From: Gracilaria vermiculophylla
Lineage: Eukaryota > Rhodophyta > Florideophyceae > Gracilariales > Gracilariaceae
Length of the DNA: 28,844 bases
Direction of reading: 5' to 3'
Assembly: GCA_019155205.2 (NCBI GenBank)
Contig: JAHNZQ020003149.1
Coordinates: forward strand, 526,658-555,501
Part shown: positions 9,626-18,218 of the stretch, piece by piece
Position numbering within the stretch: position 1 is the stretch's first letter
How the letters are laid out: every line of letters begins with the position of its first letter
Notes under the pieces: model-generated
Told to the model about the DNA's origin: nothing
What the model saw: the letters and a program-made list of their open reading frames with translations, nothing else
The model's database searches: none
Program-made: the position numbers and the translations under genes

Positions 9626-9986
9626 ATAAAATAACCATACGTCTTCGGAGTGCAAGTACCAACTAAGTCGTGAGAAATCCCCCAGAAGGGCGTTGCACTT
9701 CACCACGCTCCGGCCGGGGAGGTCAAACGCCTGCGCCGCACACGAGACGCTCGAGTTGTGCGGGATACCCCGCCCCCGACTGGCGCGGCAGCAGCGACGG
9801 GCTACGCCAAGAAGGAGAAGACAAGGCTGGGTCAAGAAGAGCCAGGGGCCCAGAAACGCTGCAGAGGGGTAATCACAAGCCCGCGGTTGCTACGCCACGC
9901 GGGAATAAGGAACTATGGAGGAACGCCTAAAAGAGAAGATTTTTTACATCGCCGGAGGCCACGCTGACATCGATTCCGAAAGGAGC
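9626..9986. other. No gene seen
   Basis: A GC-rich stretch with short overlapping open frames (69-86 codons) in several frames. None shows a motif or a convincing start. It ends at the LTR at 9987. Confidence 0.4.
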
Positions 9987-10538
9987 TGTAGTACCTTCAG
10001 TTCTTCTTTCGAGATCGTAGTGCACAACGTTTGTTAGGAGTTTTTGTTGACTCCAAAGGCGCGGGTTCCTAAAGATGGTCTCTGGTACTCGCTCTCGCAA
10101 GCCTGGGGAATTCTGAAAGGAGATCCGCAAACAGCACGCGAAGTGGGAGGTTCACTGGGCAGACAATGCTCTTACAGGCGCTGCTACGAAGAGACCTGGA
10201 GATCAGCGGCTTAGAAACCTTAGGATGTACGACGAGAGTTTCCAACTGGAAAAATAGATGTACACTCAAGGATGCTTGCTTTACGTCTCCAGAGGTGGAG
10301 CTCCACTGGCGGGTTAAGCATGTAGTCGGGAGCCTGCCTCGGCAGGTCTCACTACAGTAGTAATGACCCCACAAATTAACTGAAATAAATATGAATTCTG
10401 TCGTTTCTAAAAGATACCGTAACGCACGCGAGCCGAATTATGCACTACGTGGCTCAGGTAATAAGATAAGAGCACTCCTTAGAAATATCTCTCCATAAAA
10501 CCACCCCACCATATCACCTTAAGATCCACTTTACTACA
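9987..10538 (-). repeat. Diverged LTR of the chromovirus family
   Basis: The copy starts TGTAGTACCTTC and ends CCACTTTACTACA (552 bp), visibly more diverged from the other three full copies than they are from each other. The flanking five bases (GGAGC and GAAAT) do not match, so there is no target-site duplication. No primer-binding site or polypurine tract of the family is found on the expected sides. It is probably an old solo LTR or one end of a rearranged insertion. Its right edge lies close to a Tc1-like fragment that lacks its 5' half. Confidence 0.85.
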
Positions 10539-10559
10539 GAAATCAGAACTCTATATAAT

Positions 10560-11161
10560 ATTTAGAAAGCTCTTGGATGATAATGTGTTAGATTGAAACG
10601 ATATATTGCACAACAATTTCTGGAGGTTTCAGCAAGACAACGTTTTTTATTCCTTTGAACATTTGTAGTAACTGTAGAGCTTGGTTTACGTCCAAGCATA
10701 GTCTTTAACTGTCCTTGCCTAGTTGTTCGCTCGATACGGATTCTTTTGAAATTGTTTGGGCTGTTCTGGCGCTTTGTGTACAACTCACGTCAACTAGGCA
10801 CTTTGGCAAAGCTCAAAGAGATCATTTTTACTGAGTGCAAAAACATTAGTGATGAGATTCTGCAAGCTCATATTGACAGCATGAGGCGTCGTTGCGTAGC
10901 TGTTATCACTGTTTAAGGGGCGAAAACAAAGTACTGAACCAGTACAGTGTAGGCCTTGCATCAGTAAATTGGTCCTATTCTTTTGAATGCTTAAAAATAG
11001 TGTGTTATTGGTTGTTAGATTTTGTTGATGTCATCCAAATCGTTTTGGACGGTTAGTGCTTTTTTTTGCCCAGAGTTCATTGAAAATTAAGAATTTGTGT
11101 GCCCGTTGTGACTGGTGTTTTACAAATGACTGCTCTTACGTTATACTTTTGACGCGGACTG
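10560..11161 (+). mobile_element. Tc1/mariner-like transposon fragment A
   Basis: The fragment holds the 3' half of a Tc1-like element: the second half of the transposase, about 240 bp of 3' non-coding DNA, and a right terminal sequence. Read inward, the right end is CAGTCCGCGTCAAAAGTAT (11161-11143), very like the CAGTGGCGGACAAAAGTAT ends common in Tc1-like elements, and it is followed by TA (11162-11163), the target dinucleotide. The left part of the element is missing, cut near the LTR ending at 10538. Confidence 0.75.
10575..10916 (+). pseudogene. Tc1-like DDE transposase, C-terminal remnant
   Basis: At 10603-10650 the reading ILHNNFWRFQQDN contains the second catalytic Asp in the QQDN box of Tc1/mariner transposases. 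In another frame, 10770-10916 reads FVYNSRQLGTLAKLKEII, then EILQAHIDSMRRRCVAVI, close to the conserved Tc1 C-terminus (VYxNxRQF, DSMPRRCxAVI), and ends at TAA. At least one frameshift and several stops separate the two. The SPDLNPIEN box with the catalytic Glu is not intact. The N-terminal DNA-binding part is absent. The protein would have cut and joined transposon ends at TA sites. Confidence 0.8.
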
Positions 11162-11201
11162 TATAGATGTATGCCAGGGAAGTTGAGTGGCAGATATGCC
11201 A

Positions 11202-11334
11202 ATTTGGTGCAGTTTAAGGACATTATTTGAATTGCCGCTTTGCTGTTTTCTTGAAAGAAGGCTGACGTTCAATGAAGGCTGGAAGCGCACTGCCGCGATG
11301 CCGAAGCTAGCCTTCACCCCTTAAATTGGCTTCA
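11202..11334 (+). repeat. Diverged direct repeat, copy 1
   Basis: This segment aligns along its length with 11667-11804. Shared blocks include ATTTGG at the start, GGCTGAC in the middle and the 17-bp identity CTTCACCCCTTAAATTG near the end. Its nature is unknown. It lies just outside the Tc1-like fragment. Confidence 0.6.
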
Positions 11335-11666
11335 CTGGCGGCCCTTCCTGTGCAGCGAGAGAATGTATCGAACTCCCCGCCGTAGAGTTTTTTCTCTTTT
11401 TTTCATCTTGGACTTCATCACATCATGTTTGTGTCGAGTACAAGACAAATGAAATTTAACGCTGTCCATGCAGATCGATAGGAACACTACAAATATGTCG
11501 GAGCCGTTTCGGGAGACATTTTTGCAACTTACATGGTGAGTAGGAGCTTGCAGCGTGTGGTGCAGTCATATTTGATGCTACATAGAGAGGCTGGGAATGC
11601 AAGGACTGTACATTTAGCGCGGTGAGGTAGGGGTGGACGGTCATAATTTTACATTCTAAAGCATGC
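11335..11666. other. No gene seen between the direct repeats
   Basis: AT-rich spacer with a short minus-strand open frame (11456-11785) that overlaps the second repeat copy and has no recognisable motif. Confidence 0.4.
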
Positions 11667-11804
11667 ATTTGGAGCCTGTATTGCAGCATTCTTCGAAACT
11701 GCCCTTTCCTGCTCTTTTGGGGAGAGGGCTGACACTGATTCTGCATTGCATTCAGTGCTGACGTCGTGCCGACGCTGGGCTTCACCCCTTAAATTGCGGG
11801 TTCA
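11667..11804 (+). repeat. Diverged direct repeat, copy 2
   Basis: Partner of 11202-11334 in the same orientation, about 465 bp away. The 17-bp identity CTTCACCCCTTAAATTG lies at 11780-11796. Confidence 0.6.
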
Positions 11805-14358
11805 GAAGGCCTCTGCTTGTGGTAGCAGGGACCCATCACACTGCGAGCCGTAAAAGCCCCAGCATGCTATATCATTTTTTCATTCTTCGTCTTCAGCGTT
11901 CTGTTTCAAAAGTGCTGAAAGCGACACGTTGCTCTGCATTCTGATTTGTTAGAATGCGTGAAAACTGCCAGCACGAAGTAGCGGACAGTGACAGGTCCTA
12001 CTATAATACCCGCAGACTGCAAGCGCGTCCCAGAAAGATGGCTCAAAGCACTCAGAGCTATCTATCCATTCACGGAACTGGGAAGAGAACAGTAGTGGCA
12101 TTTTGTCGTGCGTGCGCTGAGGTGTAACTGCAAATGTTTTCGGGAAGGGTTCTGTCACCGCCCTCAAAAACGTGAATTGAGTAGGGGTTTTGGGGAACAG
12201 TTGTGACGATGAAAAGGGGTTCCCAGCGTCGATGGCCCGTGTGAGAGCCCATCGTATCGTTTAAGCACTTCTGGGCAGATGGGCAAGCGTGTCAATCGGC
12301 AGCTGAACGAGGGCCTGGCAGCGAACGCCAGGAGAAAGATCCGCGTCGGCATGGGCACCGCAGAAATATTTGCGCCGGAAAGAGCTGCGGTCGTTGAGGC
12401 AGACGCTCCCGCGATGGATAACCGCCACCTACGCTTGTCAAGGCCATTGCAAGCGTGACGAGCAGCAAAGCACACAATTCCATGGCAGTTACGTGTGATG
12501 TCCTCCGTGCCAACATTTACAGCTCGGGGCACAGCCCAGGCGCGCGCCTCGAGCCACGGCAGCCACCCACGTCCGCTGCACGATGCGCCCCTCCGCTTTA
12601 CTGGACCGCGCGCCATGCGCGCCTCCCGGGGCGCCACCTGCTTCCACGGTCTTCCTGGCGGTGGTGTGCAGTGCTGCCACGTCGGCGCTGGGCTTCTGCC
12701 TGGGCGCGCCGCTTGCCGCCGCGCGTTTCGCGGCGGAGGCTGCGCCTTGGAGCCGCTCGCGAGCGGAGTGCAGATTTGGGAGATGAAGTGTCATGCGCCA
12801 GTGAGGCATCCTTGCTGCTCCCTTTCCTCGCGAGACCGGAATCTTCCTTGGTGCTTTCGAATGCCAACATTGTCGCCACAACCCGAAACCTGTCGCGGTT
12901 GGCCGGCACATTGACTGGAGTGACATGCCGTCGTGCGTCCGCCGCAACGTGGGTAACGATTGTACTCACGCGCAACCACTCCACCGCCCCTCTTCCTCAC
13001 CACCGCAAGTACTCGCCAGAGAGCAGACGTGGTGGAACGAGCAAATCTGGCCATGACCTCTGCACAGTGCCTGCTCAGCTGTTCGCGCTCATCACCGCCT
13101 GACAAATCGTAAATACGCTTGATGCGTTGTGCCTTGCAGCTGCGTCTGCGACCGTGAGTTCGTTCTCGTTTTGAATCAGTAGAACAGCGGTAGCTAATGT
13201 GATTTGGCGCCTTGTCGTTTGCTCCTTCCTTCGCTCACCGCCCAAGCACTGGAATCTTGGTTTGCAGTTGGAATCCTTCGTTGTGTTGACAGTGCAGTCA
13301 GCACGTCACAAAGCTGCGCCACGCATCTGGTGTTACGGTTGCCTACAACAGCTGACAAAGGGTTCCACCTTGACAGTTTTGCTGTGCCCAACACTTGGGT
13401 TCTGGACGGAAGCCAATTATTCACAAGGGCTGGTATTGGAACCGTTTGCCGTTACTGGTGAGACACTTTTCGCTGTTTTGTCGATTGTGTGCTTCGTTGC
13501 TTTTCATTCTTTTACGAGCCTCGCGCAATGACGAAGTAACTCTCAAGCATCATTGCTTTTGCACATGCGATGGCGAGCTCATTCTGGGCGGTAACTCACC
13601 ACAGAGCTGCACCAGCACCAATACTATCTTACTCTCTCGATGTCGGTGCTGACAAGTACATTACACTACGTACGTAATGAGGAAAGGGGACGCGGAGGCC
13701 AGATGCTGAGCGATGCTTCCAAGTTCCATCATGAGACTGATGCAGATGGCGGTCGCGAGACTGAGTGGTGACATAATTATCACGTACTCCCGCAACCCTG
13801 GGTCACAAGCGTATTACGTGCTTCAATCGTAGATGTGTTTCTCGCGCTGAATGCGCTCGTGCAGATGACACATGCTGATGGGCGGCGCGCTGCGGCTCTA
13901 AGCGAGCGCGCGAGCGCGCGGCAGCTTAGCAGTGCCGTGAACAGCCACAGTCACACAGCGTCGTCATGCGATGGCAAGCAGCAGATTAGAGAGCAACGTA
14001 AACGGCGTTTATTTGATGTCCACACGCGCGGTCACGCTGGAGCCGTCACACAACCACATACACACGGAGGGAGTGCGCGCGGTGACGCAACGCCGAGGGG
14101 TTACCAACCTCCTTGACACTCGCTAATCGTCGCCGCGCTACCACCCGCCTTCCGCGACAGCCCCGCCTCTCGAACAACAAAACATAAACACATCAACATT
14201 TGGCGCTGCCATCTTTCTCCATTCAAAAATGATTGCAGCACTTCTCGCGACAAAGTCGGGCACTACACATGCCCGCGAACACCGTCGAAACGGCGTGTTC
14301 CTCTCAATGGCCCCTGCAGAGCCTCCCCCGGATAGCGATACCCCCCTTGTAGAGAAGA
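11805..14358. other. Intergenic host region, no confident gene
   Basis: Mixed composition: AT-rich flanks around a GC-rich island at about 12500-12790, where open frames overlap on both strands (such as 12455-13102 plus and 12489-12947 minus). None matches a family I know, and long overlapping frames are expected by chance in GC-rich DNA. On the minus strand AATAAA at 14013-14008 could serve as a distant poly(A) signal for the Kelch gene, about 350 bp past its stop. Confidence 0.4.
12583..12786 (+). CDS. Candidate small membrane protein, unsupported family
   Basis: A 67-codon frame from ATG to stop inside the GC-rich island. The product has a proline-rich start, one hydrophobic segment (about residues 21-50, such as STVFLAVVCSAATSALGFCL) and an Arg-rich end. 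That shape would suit a single-pass membrane or secreted peptide, but Ala/Leu-rich frames arise easily in GC-rich DNA. No homologue comes to mind, no poly(A) signal was seen just after it, and overlapping frames of similar length exist on both strands. Treat it as a guess. Confidence 0.2.
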   Translation: MRPSALLDRAPCAPPGAPPASTVFLAVVCSAATSALGFCLGAPLAAARFAAEAAPWSRSRAECRFGR

Positions 14359-16170
14359 TTAATACACGCCGCACACGTTCGGTGTACCCGGTGGATTGTA
14401 TTTCTCTGTCGAAAACAATTCGGGCCCGCCTCCACGGTTCCCGCTTCCGCTGGGGATGAATATCTGACCACATCGGCACTGCGCGATGGCCAGACCCGAC
14501 CCGTGTCTTGCACGCACCATGTCGGGACCCCGTTCCCATTCAAAGCCGTTGAATATATCTACTCGACTGTACGCCTGAGAAGCGCCTTCGCCTCCAGCAA
14601 CCATTAGCTTACCGCCACATATTGTGCCAGTCATGGCCCCAGCCCTCGGCACGGGCATGTTGGCTTTCTTCTCCCACTTCCACGCCCTGAAGTTGAAACA
14701 GTATGTCGCTGCCTTGGTCTTGGAGAAGAAATTCGCTTCGCCACCGTCGCGCCCACCGGCAATGCACAATTGGCCGTTGACCATGCCACCGCCGACATGG
14801 TCGCGCGCTTCACTCCACGGCATTTGTGGCAAATTCACATTCCACGTATTGGTCTTGTAGTTGTACGCATCCATCCAGGGCAGCGACGTGGCGTGCGCGC
14901 CGTGCCCGCCGCGGTTCCCGCCAACGACGTAGATCCAGTCTCCGAGAAGCACGGCTGCCGCCCCACCGCGACGTCTCCAGGCGGGCAGTCCTGCGCGCGT
15001 TGACCACGTCTTCGACGCGACGTCGTACACGAAGACCTTGTCATTGTTCTTTTCGAAAGGGAAGCCGCCCGTCCAGCTGGAGACGATCCACACCTTCCCT
15101 TGAGCCGCAACACACTGGAAGTGGTGGATCTCAATCCCCTGACCGGGGCCCGGGTGATTTGTCCACACGCTCGTCTTGGGGTTGTAGATGCTCACTGCCT
15201 TATTGACGCCGCGGCCGCCGATGAGGACCACCAGTCCGTTGACCATGACGGCACACGCCTCGTGCCTCTTCACCAGCGAGCCCCTGACGACGGGCGCATG
15301 GCTGAAGAAGGCCGGTGGGAGAGCGCGGGTAGCAACGCCCATTTTGCAGGGTGCACCCGCCACAGCGCACGACGGCTTGGTGCGAATAATGCCGTCTGCA
15401 CAGCACAGAGTGCCTGTTGCAAGCGATTTGGGCCAGCACCCCGTGCCTCCGCACTGGCCGCACACCTTGGGGCAGCAGCCGCCTCGCGCGGCGATGCCCC
15501 TCGAACACGTCGGGTCCGCCATTCTGGACACGACGGCGGGCAGGGCCAATGCGTGCGGCTCAGGCTCCGGCTGCGACTGCGCGGCGGCCGTCCTGGCGGC
15601 CTGGTGCACGGCGGGCGGCGGCGGCAGGCGTTGCGCGCGCGCAAGCTCGGGCTGTACGGTTCGGCGCGACGTGATTCTGCACGGGGGCTTGGACACGGCG
15701 CACGAGGGCATCTCACGGTTGATTTTATCGGCACAGCAGGTTGTGCCGAGGTACACGCCGCGGACCCAGCATCCAGTGCCGCCGCATTTTCCACATTGCC
15801 GCGGGCAGCAGGCGCCATTGAAGGCGATGCCGGTGCTGCAAGACGGGTCTCCGGCGGGGGGTGGCGGCGGCGGCGGCGGCAGCGGCAGCGGCACGGCGGG
15901 GATCTTGCAAGGGCCCGCGGAGTGGTTGCAGGAGGGCGAGCTTTTCAGGATGGCGTCCGCGCAGCACAGCGTGTCGATGTACAAGCCGCGCACCCAGCAC
16001 CCAATGCCTCCGCAGGCGCCGCACTTGCGCGGGCAGCAGGCGGCGCCGTTGCGGATGCCGCGGCTGCAGGTGGGATCCGCCCCGCGCGCGGCGGCGTGGG
16101 CGTCGGCAGGCAGCGCCAGCGCGGCCAGCGCGAGCAGCACGGCGGCGGCGACGGAGGCGAAGGAGCGCAT
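14359..16170 (-). CDS. Secreted Kelch-propeller protein with three Cys-rich repeats
   Basis: A 603-residue protein. I start at the ATG at 16170 because it opens a clear signal peptide (residues 1 to about 28, core AAAVLLALAALALPADAHA); the open frame upstream has no such property. Three 59-residue repeats follow at 32-90, 108-166 and 219-277. All ten cysteines keep the same positions in each (C4, C14, C15, C19, C22, C27, C38, C39, C50, C57 of the repeat), with a common core CGxCGGxGCW. Linkers are rich in Pro (91-107) and Pro/Gln/Glu (167-218). From about 300 to 590 come five to six Kelch blades, with Gly pairs at 318, 368, 417, 472 and 526 and typical W..L/M spacing. The product is probably extracellular or wall-bound, with disulfide-bonded repeats as a binding module. 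No galactose-oxidase copper ligands are evident, so enzyme activity is not claimed. It is intronless. The ligand is unknown. Confidence 0.85.
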   Translation of the reverse strand: MRSFASVAAAVLLALAALALPADAHAAARGADPTCSRGIRNGAACCPRKCGACGGIGCWVRGLYIDTLCCADAILKSSPSCNHSAGPCKIPAVPLPLPPPPPPPPAGDPSCSTGIAFNGACCPRQCGKCGGTGCWVRGVYLGTTCCADKINREMPSCAVSKPPCRITSRRTVQPELARAQRLPPPPAVHQAARTAAAQSQPEPEPHALALPAVVSRMADPTCSRGIAARGGCCPKVCGQCGGTGCWPKSLATGTLCCADGIIRTKPSCAVAGAPCKMGVATRALPPAFFSHAPVVRGSLVKRHEACAVMVNGLVVLIGGRGVNKAVSIYNPKTSVWTNHPGPGQGIEIHHFQCVAAQGKVWIVSSWTGGFPFEKNNDKVFVYDVASKTWSTRAGLPAWRRRGGAAAVLLGDWIYVVGGNRGGHGAHATSLPWMDAYNYKTNTWNVNLPQMPWSEARDHVGGGMVNGQLCIAGGRDGGEANFFSKTKAATYCFNFRAWKWEKKANMPVPRAGAMTGTICGGKLMVAGGEGASQAYSRVDIFNGFEWERGPDMVRARHGSGLAIAQCRCGQIFIPSGSGNRGGGPELFSTEKYNPPGTPNVCGVY

Positions 16171-16525
16171 GTCGGCGGCGGCGGAGTAGCGAGCGGATGA
16201 GGGCGCGTACGGGTGCGGAACGAGCGGCGGAGGAAGGCGGCTCTGCGCCTTTTGTAGCGTTACGCGTCGCCGCGCGCTGACACAATGGCGCGCGGCAACG
16301 TCACGTGCGGCGGTGCTGCGCGTGGCACGTGCGCGGCACGCGCTGTATGCCGCACGCGTGCGCCTAACCGCAGGCGCGGCGCCGGGCGCTGGGTGGCTGA
16401 ATTTGGCGGCGTGCGTTCTGGCTGTGACGTCAGCACGTGGCGGCAGTACGAGCCCGCGCCGCTCGCCGCGCTCTGCCAGCCACCAACTCGCCGCGTGTGC
16501 TATAAACTTGAACGTCAGCACCAAT
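16171..16525 (-). promoter_or_regulatory. Promoter region of the Kelch gene, rich in bZIP/bHLH-type sites
   Basis: CACGTG occurs at 16302-16307, 16326-16331 and 16434-16439, and the palindrome TGACGTCA at 16425-16432. These are classic G-box/E-box and CRE cores. On the minus strand a TATA-like CTACAAAAGG lies at about 16259-16249, roughly 80 bp upstream of the chosen ATG. On the plus strand there are TATAAA (16501-16506) and CCAAT (16521-16525), which could start a divergent transcript. Site function is inferred from sequence only. Confidence 0.45.
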
Positions 16526-18192
16526 CGCTTGAGGGTTCACTCTACTTGCGAGCCCTTTGCCCGCGGCCGCCACCGACACCGCTGAACTCACCGACGGTAT
16601 GCAACCAGTGATGTATGGCTCCGCTCGGCTTTGGAGCCTGCGCACTTCCTCGCCAACATCCCTCCCCCTCAAAGTGCTCTGTAAACATCGGCGCAGCTCA
16701 CCAACCTTCGCCCGCCCTCTTTAGCTCCGAAAATTCGCTCGCAGTCACGTTGCATTCTTCCCAGATGCGCGTGTATTATCGTCGTGCTGCACTGTAACTC
16801 GCAGCGTCCACATGGGTCTCATGCTTCGCGCTGTCAGACGCCGAAACGTGATGTACTTCCCGCTTACGACTGCTACGACGTGCTCCCCATCAGTTTCGCT
16901 ACATCCAGTGGCTCGCTCAAGGCGCCAAAGCTGCCATTATGGACCTTACCGAAGGCCAGTCTGTTTGATTACTTGCAACTTTACGACCATGTTTTCAAAA
17001 TATGTCCGCAGAACTGCGCTCCTCGTTTTTCACATCCACTGCATTTGGTACCGAATACATGTCCCTCCAACCGCACAACCCCCGATCGCTCCTCTGTTCC
17101 ACTCACGGACATTGTACTGACTATGTTATGCGGTTTGTAGACAGTATGCCGCTTTCGGTTGTTGGGTTCCACCTGAAATGATCTGTCAGCACCTTTCAGC
17201 TGCAAACACACGGCAACTTCATTCTGCTCATCTCACCATTTCTCCTTGTCCAAAACCCGAGCGAACAATCCTGTTCAAATTATCCAACTGCGCCTGAAAA
17301 CCAAATCATTGATGAACCCATGTCCTTGATCATGCTTGCATGTCCGCAAACGTAGCCAGTCCTTAAACCATCACCACGTCCACAGAATGATGCACTGTGG
17401 AGAATGGTAATGAGCCGCGTAGCCTTGCCGACAACGATGAAAACTTTCGTTCCTGCGTCGGCGAGGCAATCGTTGTCCAGCAGTTTACATCATGTTTCTT
17501 AGAGAAACTTTTTCATTCTTGCTGCAGAGCACCCTTAAAACTGAGCACTTGATTGAAACAGAACAGAAAGCTTTCTCTGAGCGGAAACAGTGAGCGTAGT
17601 TCTGGGAGTTGACGCAGATGATGACAGCGTTGCTCCGCCCATTTTCATTTCCCGTTTTCACCTGCAAATTCATTCAAAAAGTTCCGCACACAACGCAGTC
17701 ATTTGCCGCTCCCTTGCACAAGTTGCCAACAGTTGGATTTCACCAACAAGAGCACAAATATACAATTTACCTGTACCCTTCGCACTTTACACCACGCGTG
17801 AAATGACCACCCCCATTGACAACCTTTTTTGACTCTCGTCAAAGTTCTTCTTATCCCCCACTGTCTTCATGTCCAAAAATTGAGAACGGGCACCTTGCGT
17901 GGTAGGGAAAAGACTGATTGCGGATTTCAAATGCAAAAGATCGGGTTGAAAACAGAATGGTGCCATATTACTTGAATAGAAGAGCAACTCTCCCGTGCAA
18001 AACTGCTCCTAATCTCCGAAACAAATTATCGATACATTTTCAGTCGAGTATCGATGCAAAGCTGTGACTGAACGCCGCCTAGCTAGAGTGGAGCACACAT
18101 AAAAGAGCCATAACCATCATCCCAACAGTGAATGAAGCTTTGACATTTCTTACAGTTGATGACTCCTCTGGTTGTACAACATTCTTCTTCTT
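16526..18192. other. Intergenic region, no confident gene
   Basis: Only short overlapping frames are present (the longest 118 codons, 16784-17140 plus). A 41-codon ATG frame starts at 16599, about 95 bp downstream of the plus-strand TATAAA. None has recognisable motifs. It could contain the 5' part of a non-coding or spliced divergent transcript, but I cannot support one. Confidence 0.4.
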
Positions 18193-18198
18193 TTTATT
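18193..18198 (-). terminator. Poly(A) signal of the methyltransferase gene
   Basis: AATAAA on the minus strand, about 20 bases past the TAG stop of the methyltransferase-like gene. Its position is as expected for a cleavage/polyadenylation signal with a short 3' UTR. Confidence 0.6.
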
Positions 18199-18218
18199 GT
18201 GATGTGATGGAAATGATA

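Noticed and set aside
9976..9987. Purine-rich GAAAGGAGC just before the LTR at 9987, resembling a polypurine tract
   Set aside because: The orientation is wrong. In this family the polypurine tract adjoins the end that reads TGTAGTACAGTGG (as at 22910), which here is at 10538.
12455..13102. 215-codon plus-strand frame
   Set aside because: Overlaps equally long frames on the minus strand, no motif, Arg/Ser/Pro-rich composition, and it crosses from the GC island into ordinary sequence without change.
15100..16200. Plus-strand open frames of 333-366 codons opposite the Kelch gene
   Set aside because: They mirror the GC-rich repeats of the Kelch gene. The minus strand has signal peptide, repeats and Kelch blades; the plus strand has only low-complexity Ala/Gly/Arg runs.
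16171..16524. 118-codon N-terminal extension of the Kelch protein frame
   Set aside because: It would bury a clear signal peptide in the interior, covers the promoter-like cluster, and has an Arg/Ala-rich composition typical of chance frames in GC-rich DNA.
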